From assembly GCA_003427395.1 (NCBI GenBank), contig BFEA01000123.1, forward strand, positions 600,777 to 620,903: a stretch of 20,127 nucleotides of DNA, given 5' to 3'. The stretch is from Chara braunii (Eukaryota > Streptophyta > Charophyceae > Charales > Characeae). Positions 1 to 11,052 of this stretch are shown here, in pieces. The notes under the pieces are model-generated. The model was given only the letters and a program-made list of their open reading frames with translations, made no database searches and was not told where the DNA came from. The position numbers were made by a program, and so were the translations under genes. Each line of letters begins with the position of its first letter. The stretch's first letter is position 1.

Positions 1-53
1 CCCAGAACATGTACATCATGGCAAGGCCCCTTCTTGAGGGCTCAATCCTCACA
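1..53 (-). repeat. 3' LTR, inner end (partial)
   Basis: Positions 1-53 are identical, 53 of 53, to 7642-7694, the outer end of the 5' LTR. On the minus strand the LTR begins TGTGAGGATTGAG at 53, directly after the polypurine tract. The rest of this LTR lies to the left of the window. Confidence 0.92.
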
Positions 54-66
54 TTCCATCCCCCTT
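54..66 (-). promoter_or_regulatory. Polypurine tract
   Basis: The minus strand reads AAGGGGGATGGAA immediately before the LTR start TGTGAGG. This is the expected place and composition for the plus-strand DNA synthesis primer of an LTR retroelement. One T interrupts the purines. Confidence 0.85.
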
Positions 67-90
67 AGCTTCGAAAGTCCGCTGAGATGC

Positions 91-1452
91 TTACTTCGCA
101 GGTGCGTTCCCTTTCAGCTTCCTCTCATATTCCGCCACCACCTGAGGGGCTGTGTCAATCAGTTCCTCTCTGGTGAATCACCGGTCTTCTTTTGGATCCG
201 TATGATGCCTGAATCTGACACGATATTCTCTCTTGGGTTTAGGAGGTCTTCCTCTACCCAAAGGCTTCTGAACAGACAGATCTCTGTGATCCACAATGTC
301 GTCGATGTCCACTTGACCATCCATGGTTGGGGGCAGCATTGATCTCCTTGAAGGGAATTGATCAGTCTCAGCGAAAGGTGCAAGCTTTGAGGCATGAAAG
401 ACAGGGTGAGTGCGTAGGTGTCAAGGGATTCGGATAACATAGGTAGGACCATCCATCTCATCCCCCACTACATCCAAGACTTCCCAAGGACCAAAGTACT
501 GAGGCATTAGTTTTCTAGAGATACCGAATTCCTGTCCTAGCTCACTAGCCTTGACCCAGACACATTCCCCTACCTGAAATGAGGAATGTCGTCAATGCTT
601 GTTCTCAGAAGCAATCATTGCTTGCTGAGCTTTCTTGATGTGCTCGACAACTTGCTGCAACAACTTCTCATACGGCACACCATATTCAAGTGTACCTGGA
701 GTTGCGGAGGATCGGTTTTCAGGTAGGAGGAAGTTAAGAGCGGATTTAGGCTTCCATCCCAAGTGCAGTTGGTTAGGACTTACGCCGGTACTGCTGTGTA
801 CAACGTTGTTGTACAGGCTGGCGATGATAGGCAACTTCTCATCCCAGTCATCCTGGTTGGGCTTGATGTAATGCCTCAGCAGGTGCTGTACAACTCTGTT
901 CATCTGCTTGGCTTGTCCGTTGGCTTCGGGATGATTCCCTGAAGTCATATGAAGTTGACTGCCCATTTGCTCAACAATCTTCTTCCACAACTCACTTGTG
1001 AAACAAACATCTATGTCACTTACGATTGTCTTTGGTAAACCAAAGTCACGCACCCAGTTGTCGTGGAACAACTTGATGACATGGTCGGTCCTTGCGGTCT
1101 CTGGCATGGCAACTAGTCTAGCGTACTTGGTGAATCGATCGATGATGACGGAAATGTGTCTCTTGCCACTCTTACTGGTCACCAGGGTGTCCATGAAATC
1201 CATGGAAACACTCTGCCCTGGACCAGCGGGGATAAGTAAGGGCTTCAGCAACCCAAGCGGTGCTTGAGTTCGCGGCTTGCCCCGCTGACAGACCTGACAG
1301 GTCTCTACATACTTATTTGCGTCATCTAGCATACCAGGCCACCAAAATCGCTGAACTAGATTTGCACTCGTCTTCTTGTAGCCGAAGTGTCCCGTTGCGT
1401 CGTGACATTCTCCTAGAAATAAACTACGCAAACTCTCACTTGATGGAACTAC
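91..1452 (-). pseudogene. Integrase with chromodomain-like C-terminus (decayed)
   Basis: This is the 3' end of pol. Integrase inserts the element's cDNA into the host genome. Counting from the codon at 1431, an H2C2 zinc-binding domain has H10, H15, C45 and C48. The catalytic core has D78 (SMDF) and D139 (VSDID). The spacing then leads to residue 175 as the glutamate of D-D(35)-E, but codon 907-909 is AAG, so lysine stands there. After a stop at 592-594 the frame stays open with a typical C-terminal region (VWVKASEL, HPVFHASKL). It ends in a basic GRGRPPKPKREY stretch and a chromodomain-like tail (YRVRFRHH, FTREELI). Further in-frame TGA stops lie at 421-423 and 178-180, the latter at the expected chromodomain tryptophan. 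The frame closes with TAA at 91-93. The upstream boundary with RNase H is a TAA at 1453-1455. Confidence 0.9.
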
Positions 1453-2145
1453 TTACCTTTTACACCCGGCCTTATTAAGAAAGAGTAACCCATCCACCAT
1501 CACAAACTCACTTTCTGTGGCCTTGCCTTTTGCCTGAAGTTTGCGCATGATGTCCATCATGACAGGGTCTTCCTGATAGACTCCCACCAACGATTGAGTT
1601 ACTTCCTGAGATATACCAAACTCAGAAACTAGCGCCCCTAGGTAGTCTGCTCTACGAGATAGCGCATCCGCAAACTTGTTGTACTCTCCCTTCAGATACT
1701 CAAGCTTGAAGTCATATTGATCTATGACCTCAATCCAACGCTTGAGTGCATCGGAAAAAGCCGGTTGAGTCTTGATCCATTTGAGCGTCTGATGGTCAGT
1801 TCTCAAGTAGAAGAACCGTCCCAACAGAAAGTGTCTCCAATGGACAAGTGCCTTGTAGAGAGCATAAAGTTTCCTTTCGTAGGTGGACTTTGTCAATTTT
1901 TTTGATGGCATGTTCTTGCTCATGTACTCAATCGGTCTCAACTTCTTCCCATCCTGCTGAGCCATCACTGCGCCAATGCCGTATTGGCTTGCATCAATGG
2001 TCACTATGAACGGCTTCTGAGGATCGGGGACCATGAAAACTTAATGATTCATGAGTGCATGCTTCAATCTCTTGAAAGCACCCTCGCACTCATCACTCCA
2101 GTCTCACGGCGTATCAAGTCGAGTTAGATCTGTCAAAGGAGAGGC
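1453..2145 (-). pseudogene. RNase H domain of pol (decayed)
   Basis: RNase H removes the RNA strand during reverse transcription. The readable part starts at 2034 with TIDAS (D14), then LRTDHQTL (D80) and the Ty3-type ending GEYNKFADALSRR (D123). The motif that normally reads YEKEL or YERE has lysine in the position of the catalytic glutamate (residue 55, codon AAA at 1870-1872), so the D-E-D-D set is incomplete. Between RT and this domain the same frame carries stops at 2104-2106 (TGA, within a WSDE-like connection segment) and 2041-2043 (TAA). A linker after the domain leads to a TAA at 1453-1455 before the integrase zinc finger. Confidence 0.9.
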
Positions 2146-3041
2146 GACTGTAAAATAGTTTTTACGAAGTTCCTATAGTAGCCACACATTCCGAAGAAAG
2201 ATCTGACCTCAGTGACAGTGTGAGGTCGTGGCCAGTCTCGAATACTAGCCACCTTCGCATCTTTCAGCCTAATTCCTTCCGCGGATACTTCATGACCCAA
2301 GTATAATATCTTAGTGCGACCAAACTCACACTTCTCTAGGTTGACCTTATACTTGTGCCGTCGCAGGAGTGAAAGTACAGTCTCAACGTGTTGTGCATTC
2401 TCCTCGGTAGACTTACTAAAGATCAGAATGTCGTCAAGGTAAACCATGACAAACTTATCTAAATGGTTATGGAAGATCCGATTCATAGCGTGCTGGAATG
2501 TTCCCGACGCATTGCAAAGACCAAAGGGCATCACTACAAACTCATACAGACCATATCGAGTCTTGTGTTGGTCCTCAGGTCTTATAGCGATCTGATGATA
2601 GCCGGATTTCAAGTCTATCTTGCTATAGTACTTGCATCTCTGCACCCTATCCAGTAGGTGGTCTATGCGAGGTAGAGGCTCTGCGTTCTTCACGGTGATG
2701 GCATTGAGGCCTCTATAGTCAATGCACATCCTCAATGTACCCCCCTTCTTCGGTACGAATAACACTGGAGATCCGTAAGGGGAAGTACTAGGCCGGATCC
2801 ATCCCTTCTCTGTCAGCTCTTTCAGTTGTCGCCGGAGTTCNTCGAACTCGGCGGGAGCCATCCTATAGATCCTCCCCTTCGGGGTTTTACTCCCTGGGAT
2901 GATTTCTATAGCGTGGACAACTTCCCTTTCCACAACCCCTGTAGGCTCTTCGAACAGATCAGGGAACTTAGCAACGACGCGTTCTTTCTCTGGGGGTGTT
3001 TTAACGACCTTCCCTTTCTCAGAGACATACACAAGGTACAT
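2133..3041 (-). pseudogene. Ty3/gypsy reverse transcriptase domain
   Basis: This is the best preserved domain of the element. It copies element RNA into cDNA in the virus-like particle. Typical Ty3 blocks appear in order: [56 protein letters not shown] and the catalytic [10 protein letters not shown] (YLDD at 2430-2441), then [10 protein letters not shown] and the connection start [11 protein letters not shown]. The frame joins the protease by a frameshift near 3041. It is lost by another near 2140-2150, where the expected sequence continues in the RNase H frame. Base 2841 is N, giving one unknown residue. The catalytic aspartates are intact. Confidence 0.95.
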
Positions 3042-3519
3042 ACCTTCCTCTTGGTTCTGTTTGTAATAGTTATAGAACGCTGATGCACACGAGTAAACAA
3101 AATGTCGAATGGTAAGTCGTCGCTAACCAAGAACGAAATCTTATGATTAAGTTCTCCTCCTCCATAGGAGAAGGTACAGACTATGTCGTTGATATAGTCT
3201 GTGACTATCATGCGGTCCTTGTTGGGCAAGTAGATGCTAAAGGTCTACTAAGGTGCCGTACCCGGTCCTGTAGGTGCAGCCTTTCCAAACAGTTGCGACT
3301 TATGTAATTCCGCGTGGAGCCTATGTCTATGAAGGCACCACACTCGCTTTCCAGATCTTCTAAGGCTTCAGACACATCCAGCGTAGAGAGCATAGTTTGG
3401 TCAAGATGAGTCTGCGGGGTGACTGAAGAGTCATTAGCTATGACCTGCTCATGAAGTGGGGAGGGTATCAGGCCTACTTCACCATGAGTAGAAGCAGCTA
3501 AAACTTCCACCAGCCTCAC
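3042..3519 (-). pseudogene. Retroelement aspartic protease region (decayed)
   Basis: The segment lies between the gag zinc knuckle and the reverse transcriptase, where Ty3 elements carry the protease that cuts the polyprotein. The active-site block reads GAFIDIGSTRNYIS. Family members normally have D-S/T-G, so the middle residue is changed to isoleucine. The C-terminal protease block SDDLPFDILF is present but in another frame, with the shift near 3230. A third frame change near 3041 leads into RT. The start at 3519 is the first open codon of this frame. Whether a frame change between gag and pro at 3516-3519 is natural or damage cannot be told from one copy. Confidence 0.8.
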
Positions 3520-5356
3520 ATGTTTCCCGAGCTAGAAGCCTGGGAAGAAGATGCCCCCATCTTAGGAGGTATCTTCTGCGTGATCTTGGCGTTCTGACAC
3601 TTGTACTGGGTGTGTCCGTAGTCACCACAGTTTATACAAGCGCCACGCACTCGGCGGTCCCGCCACACGTCTTGATCAAGACCTGCCTTAACCCAATCAG
3701 CCACTTTGGATTGGAGGCGGTTTTCCCTTGACTCTTTGGTTGGCCCTTCACTCGGCCACCAGCCTTAGCCTTAACTACTGCGGCGAGGGTGCTACCCTCA
3801 GCGATCGCCTCGCCGTCGTACTGTGAACCGTCCAGCAGGTCTGTGAGCTCGTCAATTTTTGTTTGAGTCCCATCGGACTCAACCATCATCAACTTGGCCC
3901 CCTTGTTTTTCCATTCCTGCGGACTCTTCTTCTTCCTCGCGTTATTCTGAGTGGGTTGAGCATTCCCTAGTGTAGCCTCTAAGTCTAAGGTTTTTCTAGA
4001 CAATGTCTAAAACGAGTGGTACTCGAGGCGAGCCTCGCTGACCAACAAGTTCCTGCGGTTCTATGGAAGACATCTAACAAACGTAGTCGACAGGAACTGG
4101 TCACTGTCGTTGATGCCTGGAACGACGATGAGGCTCTCTATGGTAGTCGTAAGCTCTCTGACTGACGTATACTTTCTTTGATCTAGTCTATTTATCGCAT
4201 CTGTTGCCATTTGTGCCTGCTGAGGATTGTGCCAGCGAGCTTCTACCATCTCAAAGAACTAGTCTAACGTAATAGACTTACCCCAGTCCGCCATACGTCG
4301 TCCATACCAGGCCTTTGCAACTATACCATCTAGCCATTTGGCTGCCTTACCCTCGAGGTAAGATGCAGCAGTAACCACTTCGTCCTCAGGCAAGGTCCTT
4401 TTCGCCTTCACCCAAATCGGAACTGTTCTCAACCAAGTGTTGAGTTCTTCGTCCTTCCTCTCGCCTGAGAAGGCAAGAGGCGGTTTCATTGGGGTCTTAG
4501 GGTACCATTGACCTTGCGGTTGTTCCTGTTGAGGAACAGGTTGTTGCGGTGGTGTAACTCCCACCGCTGGACCCGAAGAAGAAGAAGCAACAGTATGTGC
4601 AGCTGCTGCAGACGTGCCACTTGGTTGTGTGCCAGCTTGTACGGGAAAGGGGCCAGACATCGCCGTTAACGGCAACGACGACTGTGCTGGTGGCCTGAAT
4701 CCTGGCCTTTGCAAAATGTTCAAGATCTGGTCTAGAGTGTTCTGCATAAAGTCCAATCGGTTGTCCACGTGCGCATGCAGCGACAACATATTGTTCCTCA
4801 ATGTTTTCATTGAGTCAGACAGTCCTGACTCATCCAAACCCTCTAACTCAGCTTTGTCTGCCTCTAACGTTTCAAGCCTGACTGTTCTATTTTTGATCTC
4901 TCGTTCTCTATCGGTTGCCTGTTTCAGTTCCCTCTCTAATCGTTCACGGATCCTTTCGACCTGTTGGAGCTGTGGAAGCTCCCTTTCGCGAGGAGTCAAC
5001 GGGATGAACTGCGAGCCCGCCATTTGACTTGTAGACTGCCGAGAACCTACTGAACTGGAAGTATCCGTGGACCCTGTGGGCATTCCCAACATGGTCCCAT
5101 TGGTCCCAGACAAGGCCGCAGAGGATGCTGCTGAACTAGTCATGGCTACTGCCCTGGCTGCTGTTGCAGCTTGTTCCCTAGCTGCGGCGTTTGCTGTTTC
5201 CCTAGCTGCTGCTAGTGCAGGGGCTCTGCGTTCGGCACGAAGCCGTCTTTCTTCTCCCGGTTCTAGGGCCTGGAACACGTGCGGGATCCTACGTGATCCC
5301 GAACGTGTTAGTCTTGCATCGTCAACTCTCTCCTCATCGACGTCTGACCCGTTCAT
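3516..5356 (-). pseudogene. gag polyprotein (decayed)
   Basis: Gag forms the particle that packages element RNA. The ATG at 5354-5356 opens a 365-codon stretch. It has an Arg/Ala-rich N-terminus, a Glu/Arg/Gln-rich coiled-coil segment at about residues 125-180, a Pro/Gln/Ser-rich linker, and a capsid domain beginning near PLAFSGERKDEELNTWL. Three TAG stops follow in the same frame, at 4259-4261, 4061-4063 and 4007-4009. Each fits a former CAG glutamine. The frame then shifts near 3715. The nucleocapsid part carries a single CCHC zinc knuckle, C-x2-C-x4-H-x4-C, at 3597-3638. The product stops at 3516-3518. Domain order and length fit a plant Ty3 gag. Confidence 0.88.
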
Positions 5357-6635
5357 GAATTAGGCAAACATTATCTGCACTAGAACCCCCTAGTGGAGTC
5401 CTACCACAGCAGGTGTCTGACCGACACCTAATTTTCTAAAAATAGTTGTGGCTGCGAGGTCACCTACTTTACCGATGAAATGGCAATCTACAGCATTCAC
5501 AACAGATTGTCTACATAGTCTAGATGTATCTTGATTGACTCACTTACAACAGCATTAGATATAACTGGCTATGATAGTATACAACAATCCTACTCTAATC
5601 TGTCTGTGAGGTGTTAGCAGTCTGTCCATTAACTAATCAAGAATACAAAAAGACAATGTTGCAGATGTATGATCAGTGGGTATGGTTGTGTTTCCAGTTG
5701 AGCATCAATTAGAACCTACCCTGGCCCTCAATCCAACATACCGGTAAGCATCATTGAGCAGCGGTGTCTTCGTGTGTGTTTTCGGCCCACCCCTGTGCCC
5801 AAGTCGTTGCCGAGCAAGCCAGCCAGTCCACTTTTATTTACCCTCGTACGAAACGAGCCTTACACCGGTTGATCTGGCTGATCAGGAGGAATATTAAGAG
5901 CGCCCCCATCTCTTCAGGAATTATNTAACGTCGCAGTCAGGACGACGATCACAGCCAGAATCAATCCGAGTCCCCAACCAGAAATGTTTATAGACGGTCT
6001 GGTAAGCGTCTCATAAAAGGCTGGCACACCCGGCAAGACTTCTATTCAGCGCAGCAAGTGCCAAAATGGACAGCAACCATCACATGCGTGACCTACTCCC
6101 ATTTGGTTGGCATGGTGACAGCGACCCAGTGCTTCAACCAGGCCCCTTCAGAGGCACCGCCCTTTCTCCTTCCAGATGCTTCCGGGAAGATTGTCGTCTC
6201 TCAAGGTAGCGCGCTCACGACACCTCACCAAAAGAGAGGACTCTCAAGTTGGACTCACTTCCTCACGGTAAGAAGAGATTGAGAGAGTAGGTAAGGTACG
6301 GGAACAACGTACCTGGAGATAGCTGCCCCCAACCACAGATTTCTCACCAATTGAGCTGAGTGTGCATTTGATGANCGGTCTTGGCCTCGGTACCACCCAC
6401 AACGCAATGCAGTGCCACCTCAGCCGAATGCCACATCAGCATGCTCTCATCACCAATCATACATTCCGCCTGTCACCACGACATATTGCTGTCTTAGCCT
6501 TCCGGCGCACACCTCTCTACCCAGGCTGTGCGCCTATTATGGCCTGACGTCACAAGAACCAACTGCGAAGAAGCATCGTCAATGCACCAAGTCTGTATAA
6601 CGCCAGCGCACCAAGGTAAGTGGCGAATCAAATCA
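5357..6635 (-). other. Long untranslated leader of the Ty3 element
   Basis: This 1.28 kb lies between the primer binding site and the gag start. I see no conserved coding here; the short frames have no recognisable motif. Ns occur at 5925 and 6375. Packaging and dimerisation signals would be expected here, but I cannot point to one. Confidence 0.7.
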
Positions 6636-6647
6636 GCTCCGATACCA
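6636..6647 (-). promoter_or_regulatory. Primer binding site, initiator-methionine tRNA type
   Basis: The minus strand reads TGGTATCGGAGC, three bases inside the 5' LTR end. It differs by one base from the common plant PBS TGGTATCAGAGC, which pairs with the 3' end of initiator tRNA-Met. Position and spacing fix the LTR edge at 6651. Confidence 0.88.
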
Positions 6648-6650
6648 AAT

Positions 6651-7694
6651 TGCAAGGAACATGAATATGGACGAAGCACAGAAATCCAGATTGCAAAATC
6701 ACACTAAAGTCCAAGTAGTCAAAGCAAGAGCAGATAGCACAATGGAACTGAGTAGCCATCCATTTGAGAACGATACAGAAGAATTGTGAGTCAATGTCCA
6801 AGCCCAACAGGGCAACACCAACAGCATAACCCAATGTAGCTCTCTCTCCTGAATGGCGCCAGGCGCCCTATCTACTCTACAGCCTAAGCCTACAACTACA
6901 GCAATGAAAGCAACCAGACAACTTGACGACCAGCGAGTGATGATGTCAACACCAATGCCGACCTCCCACCTCCACGAGGTACGTCTCCTTCTTCACCCAC
7001 ACTCTCCCTTGTTATTCCACACTGCGCCCTTCACCTCCGAAGAACCACCTTCGCCCTCACCTCCCCTGCGCCCTTAAGCAGCCCGGCTATGGCCGCCAGC
7101 GACCTGTGCACAGGCAGCGCCCTACCGCCTAGCGCCTGCCTGTCGGGCACCTCATCCTAGTGCAGCGCAGCAGCGCAGGTGGCAGCGTGCCGGCATTGCC
7201 CGCAATGGCCAAGATCCCCTGCCCACTCGCCCTCTTTTGCCTATATGCCAGTGTTGCGTGTGGGCGGCCTCCCTTCAGCCTGCGTCTGGGCCCCAGTGCC
7301 TGAACACAGGCCCGATGCAGTTGAGGCCCGGAGGATGCAGTTGCACCTCTTTTGTCAAGGCCTGCGGCCAGATTCAGATAGTGGGCCGATTTCCCTTTGG
7401 CATTTTCGGCCTCTATACCCAGCATGCATTGTCGGCCTCACGTTCAAGTGCCCAGGGCCTAACTAACTCAGGGGCCCTGGGATTTCCACATTTGCAGAGA
7501 TCCGTGACTCGGTGCACTCCAACCAACTGGCGTGCTGCAACTGTATGGACCCCACTTCGTGAAATGTTTGCACAGAGGGCTCTTGTTGATTTGCTGGCCC
7601 GCCTTCACTTAGGGCAGGCGCGAGGCTTGCTGGGGCCTTAGCCCAGAACATGTACATCATGGCAAGGCCCCTTCTTGAGGGCTCAATCCTCACA
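6651..7694 (-). repeat. 5' LTR, complete (1044 bp)
   Basis: On the minus strand the LTR starts TGTGAGGATT at 7694 and ends TTGCA at 6651, keeping the TG...CA ends of LTR elements. Its first 53 bases are identical to the 3' LTR fragment at 1-53. Its inner end is fixed by the adjacent primer binding site. The central part is GC-rich with many GCGCC-like motifs. TATA-like candidates on the sense strand lie near 7411 (GTATAGAG) and 7240 (CATATAGG), neither convincing. A diverged relative is found at 11301-11900. Confidence 0.9.
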
Positions 7695-8939
7695 CACGCA
7701 TCGGTTCAAATAAAATTTGAGAAGTCGTCGTGCACACTCGCGAAGACGTGAAAGAAAACAGAACTATGAATTTGACGTGAGAAAGAAACATAAAACAAAA
7801 GGTAATTCCCTCATCTATCTGAATCCCAAAAAAGACTGAGAGAAAGGGAGAGGTCATGGGCCTCGCTCCCCTACTCTCGCCATGCACAAAAGACAAAAAT
7901 CATGGTGGTTTATAAAGGTGGGCCCATCTAGCTTCAGATGGGCTTGATGAGCAATTCGATTTCTAACGAGTGCACCCCCACACGAAGTAGACCGTCCACC
8001 CGGTACCAGCACCTCTGGATATTTCAACAACTTCGTGCATGGGTCTTTCGTAGACACCCTACATGGGGTCGACAAAGAATCAAGCATAAGTACTTCCCTG
8101 AGAATCAAACTTGGCTTGGTTTTCATGGTAAGAAATCCCGAGACAATTGCAACACCTCCTTTGTAGCTGTACAATCGATCAGACGGCCTCTTCGAACTTC
8201 AGCTGGCCTGATCTATCACCCGTATGATACAGCGCAACCATTGCACGCTCTATCACCTTCTTTCAGAGGGAGGGAGAAGAGAGAGAGAAGAAGGAAAGAA
8301 CTCGTAAGAAGTAACAAAGGTGGTCTCTACTATTAGGATTGATGGGTGTGGGGAGAGGAGGAAGAAAGGCTGTCGGCCATGTGCATGTAATTATCCATAT
8401 AATTGGGGTGCATAAGAGCACCCGGTACCTGCACCGTGACACGGGGAGGAAGATCCACCAACACGTGAAGAACGTCCCGTCATTTCTTTGCCAACGTGAT
8501 CCAAGCTGTGAGAGCCATGTGTGTTTCCGTGTAGGGGGTCTGCTGGCGACGAAGGGCGGAGAGGATACGACATGGAAGGGAAGACTTGGACAATTTCCGT
8601 CGACACGCTGCCACGCATCCATCAAAGGGCGAATTGAGAAATTGAGACCACGCCGGATTGGGCCAGGGGGGTCCTTCCAAAGGTTGTTGAACACCTGCAT
8701 ACACGTAAAAAAAAAAAAAGCAGGTCGAACAACCTGGTACATAGTGGTAGGACAATTACTCATCTGGTTCAGGGCAATGTATGGTGGAATCCAGGGCGGG
8801 GAACATGGGTGAGCAGGTCCCGCAAGGAGGGAGGGATGGGAAGCGGGACATAATGCGCCATGCTGATTGAGAGGAAAAGACGTGAAAGGAGGAGAGAGGG
8901 GGATGATCCTGGCCCCAATCGGGGACGTGGTCGAAGTGG
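7695..8939. other. Intergenic sequence, no gene recognised
   Basis: Overlapping frames on both strands give no known motif. The longest, a 235-codon minus-strand frame at 8263-8970, has low-complexity Pro/Ser/Phe composition and runs into the last exon of the decayed gene out of its frame. A perfect 8-bp inverted repeat with a 6-base loop lies at 7922-7943, next to a TTTATAAA sequence at about 7910. A 13-base A tract is at 8707-8719. Part of the region may be 3' untranslated sequence of the neighbouring pseudogene. Confidence 0.5.
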
Positions 8940-9779
8940 TTAGGTTAGGCAGACGGACAACCCGGTCCAAGAAGAAGGTCCTTTTGCCGATGTTTCAGTC
9001 TCTGCCGGATCAACGTCAGGGGATGCAGTAGTCGGGGCTGATCCCAGAACATCTTCTTCCTTCTGAATGGAGACAGCCACACCGTGCCACCCGTCACGTA
9101 GCCCAACTTGGTTACAGTGGCTTGAAACGATCTGACCCTCTCTGGTGATGACGATCGCCTATCACAGCTGCCAGACTCTTTTCTGGTCCCGCCTTTTGGG
9201 TCGTGGATGATCGTATGCCGATGGAGGTCGCAGGTTGTTCCTCGTGTGTAGCACCACCACGGATTCGACTTTCTCACCTATTCAGGCCACCACCGATCGA
9301 TACCTCTGCCCAGGGGAATTCAGGACCTTTACCTGGATGAGGCTGGATTTGGTCCTGTTCCTCTCCACGTCCGCCAAGTACTGAGCAATGGCAGCCAACT
9401 CTAGGTGAATCAGCTGTTGAAATCCCTCCTGCCACCTGCGCAGAACTTCGAATGGATACAGCGCAACACACCCCGGGTGCCGAAGGTCTTGTGGCGTACT
9501 TATGACGACGTAGATAGTGAGATCTTTGTCAACATCGTGCGGATCGTCTTCCACGTCGAACCTGAATAAGCCGCGAGAGACCGATCGGTAGAGGGCTCGA
9601 TGAAGTTCTCACGACTCCTTGTCTGCTGGTGGCACTATCAGATCTGAGAGCCGCGCCATGTACTGTGGATAGTTGCGCATGGGCATCTGATTTAGCAGCA
9701 GGCCATACAGAAGGGAGGTGTAAGAGAAAAAGGGAGGCATTTGGTTGGCTGGACGATCGATGAGAGGTCATAGATCTAG

Positions 9780-9810
9780 AGGAGGAGGAGGAGGAGGAGG
9801 AGGAGGAGGA
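9780..9810. repeat. (AGG)n microsatellite
   Basis: About ten AGG units. On the minus strand this is a CTC pyrimidine tract in intron 3 of the decayed gene, some 30 bases before the exon 4 acceptor, so it may have served as its polypyrimidine tract. Confidence 0.95.
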
Positions 9811-9813
9811 TAG

Positions 9814-9857
9814 AGTGTAGGATGCTGCAGCACTAAGTGTAGGATACTGCAACACTA
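9814..9857. repeat. 22-bp tandem duplication
   Basis: Two adjacent 22-base copies (9814-9835, 9836-9857) begin AGTGTAGGAT and match at 20 of 22 positions. Both differences are G in the first copy and A in the second. Confidence 0.9.
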
Positions 9858-11010
9858 ATGACGTATCTGGCCCTTCCATTGTCCTCACCAGCGTCGAATT
9901 GATGTTGTATCTGTGATGGCCCCTCTCGTTCACTCATGCCGCTGACTTTGGCCGTCTTGTGCTAAGTTCTCCAAAAATCGTCGGCCGTGTGGACGGGTGA
10001 CCTGTGGTAACGGTACCTAATCTCTGATCTGGATGGCGAACAAATGCGCGATGTAAAAGAGATAACCGCCGTAAAATAGATATTGTCAAGTGTGCTGGTT
10101 GTGGGGTACGTACGCTCAGTCCACGTAGACGTCGGCATACCCAAGCAGCTCGCAGTGATAAGTGGCTCCAGCACGCTGGCTTGCTGAAAATCGAATCGGA
10201 GCTGGTGACGTTCGCCAAAAAACACAGACTGCAGCAGATCCTCGGCAATTGGGTACTGGTATCACTCCACAAGGCTTAGCTCGACGTCGTTCATATTGTT
10301 GATTGGCTCCTAGGCGACATTGGAGATGGAGATGTAGATCGCGAGGAAGAGGGAGAAGATGAAGCAGAGGTAGGGGAACAGGAAGAGGTGGGATCGGGGC
10401 GGGAACAGGCCTCAGTGATGGCTAAAATAGTTGTAGTGAAGCCACATGTTGGACGCGTACTGTGCCTGGGGGTGAGCCTTATAGCGTGCCTCCCTCATAT
10501 GCCAACTTCGAAAACCACATAAACCCCAGTACAACGAGGATGCAACTTACACGACTTGCAAATTTCCGTACCTGTACCAAGTCTCCGACTTTATCGACAG
10601 GTAGTCGTCCCAATGAAGCATGTCGATTTTCGTAGCCTCATATCTGCTGTTCATGGGCCTTATGGACCTTGTCGACGTCTTGTTGCCATCTCGGAGCCAA
10701 TCGGGGTAGGGCCCGGTAGGCCTTAGCCATTAGCTGTAGGTAGTGTTGGGCCTTGTCCTGCTGTTGGGCCCATTTAATTAAGCACTTGTTTTGCAGTTGC
10801 ACAGCCATTGGAGGTTCGCACCAAGCACCACCGAGGCAGGGAACGTTCCTGAAAGAAAGAAAAAGGCAGGGAATTAACTCATCGCGACTGTTGTGAACTA
10901 CAAGCTCAGGGCATCGTCACCTGCAAGTTCTATGTATATATTCACTTCCCAAAAGGCAGACAGCATAACTCGTGCTCGAACAATCTTCCTCATATCTGCA
11001 TTGCCTAATT

Positions 11011-11052
11011 TCCCAGGTTCATAACAAACCAACGATGTAAAGCGAAGAATAT
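11011..11052. repeat. 42-bp dispersed repeat, copy inside exon 1
   Basis: This stretch of exon 1 of the decayed gene matches 11260-11301 at 37 of 42 positions in the same orientation. On the minus strand it encodes the part around CYEPG. Confidence 0.85.

Larger units (their letters stand above)
1..7694 (-). mobile_element. Ty3/gypsy LTR retrotransposon, chromovirus-like, dead copy
   Basis: The element runs on the minus strand and lacks only the outer part of its 3' LTR, which lies before the window. In element order it has a 5' LTR (6651-7694), a primer binding site (6636-6647), a 1.28 kb leader, gag, protease, reverse transcriptase, RNase H, integrase, a polypurine tract (54-66) and the start of the 3' LTR (1-53). 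The RT, RNase H, integrase order is diagnostic of Ty3/gypsy rather than copia. The integrase C-terminus resembles a chromodomain, which suggests a chromovirus. With two 1044-bp LTRs the full element would be about 8.7 kb. Nine in-frame stops, several frameshifts and two lost catalytic glutamates make it non-autonomous. A 5-bp target duplication should be CACGC (7695-7699), but the other flank is outside the window. Confidence 0.93.

Noticed and set aside
4614-5363. Plus-strand frames across gag
   Set aside because: They are antisense shadows of the gag frame; composition mirrors its Ala/Arg/Gln-rich codons.
7264-7512. Transposase gene between or near the inverted arms
   Set aside because: No frame here or between the arms at 17045-17699 shows a catalytic or DNA-binding motif.
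7237-7641. Plus-strand 134-codon frame
   Set aside because: It lies entirely in the 5' LTR, a GC-rich non-coding region, opposite to the element's direction.
7905-7915. TTTATAAA as a gene promoter
   Set aside because: The motif is symmetrical and no credible gene starts at a suitable distance on either strand.
8263-8970. 235-codon minus-strand open frame
   Set aside because: Low-complexity Pro/Ser/Phe composition, no motif, and it overlaps the last exon of the decayed gene in another frame.
9529-9933. Minus-strand frame with a long serine run
   Set aside because: The serine run is the CTC microsatellite read in one frame; splice-consistent coding of exon 4 is in another frame.
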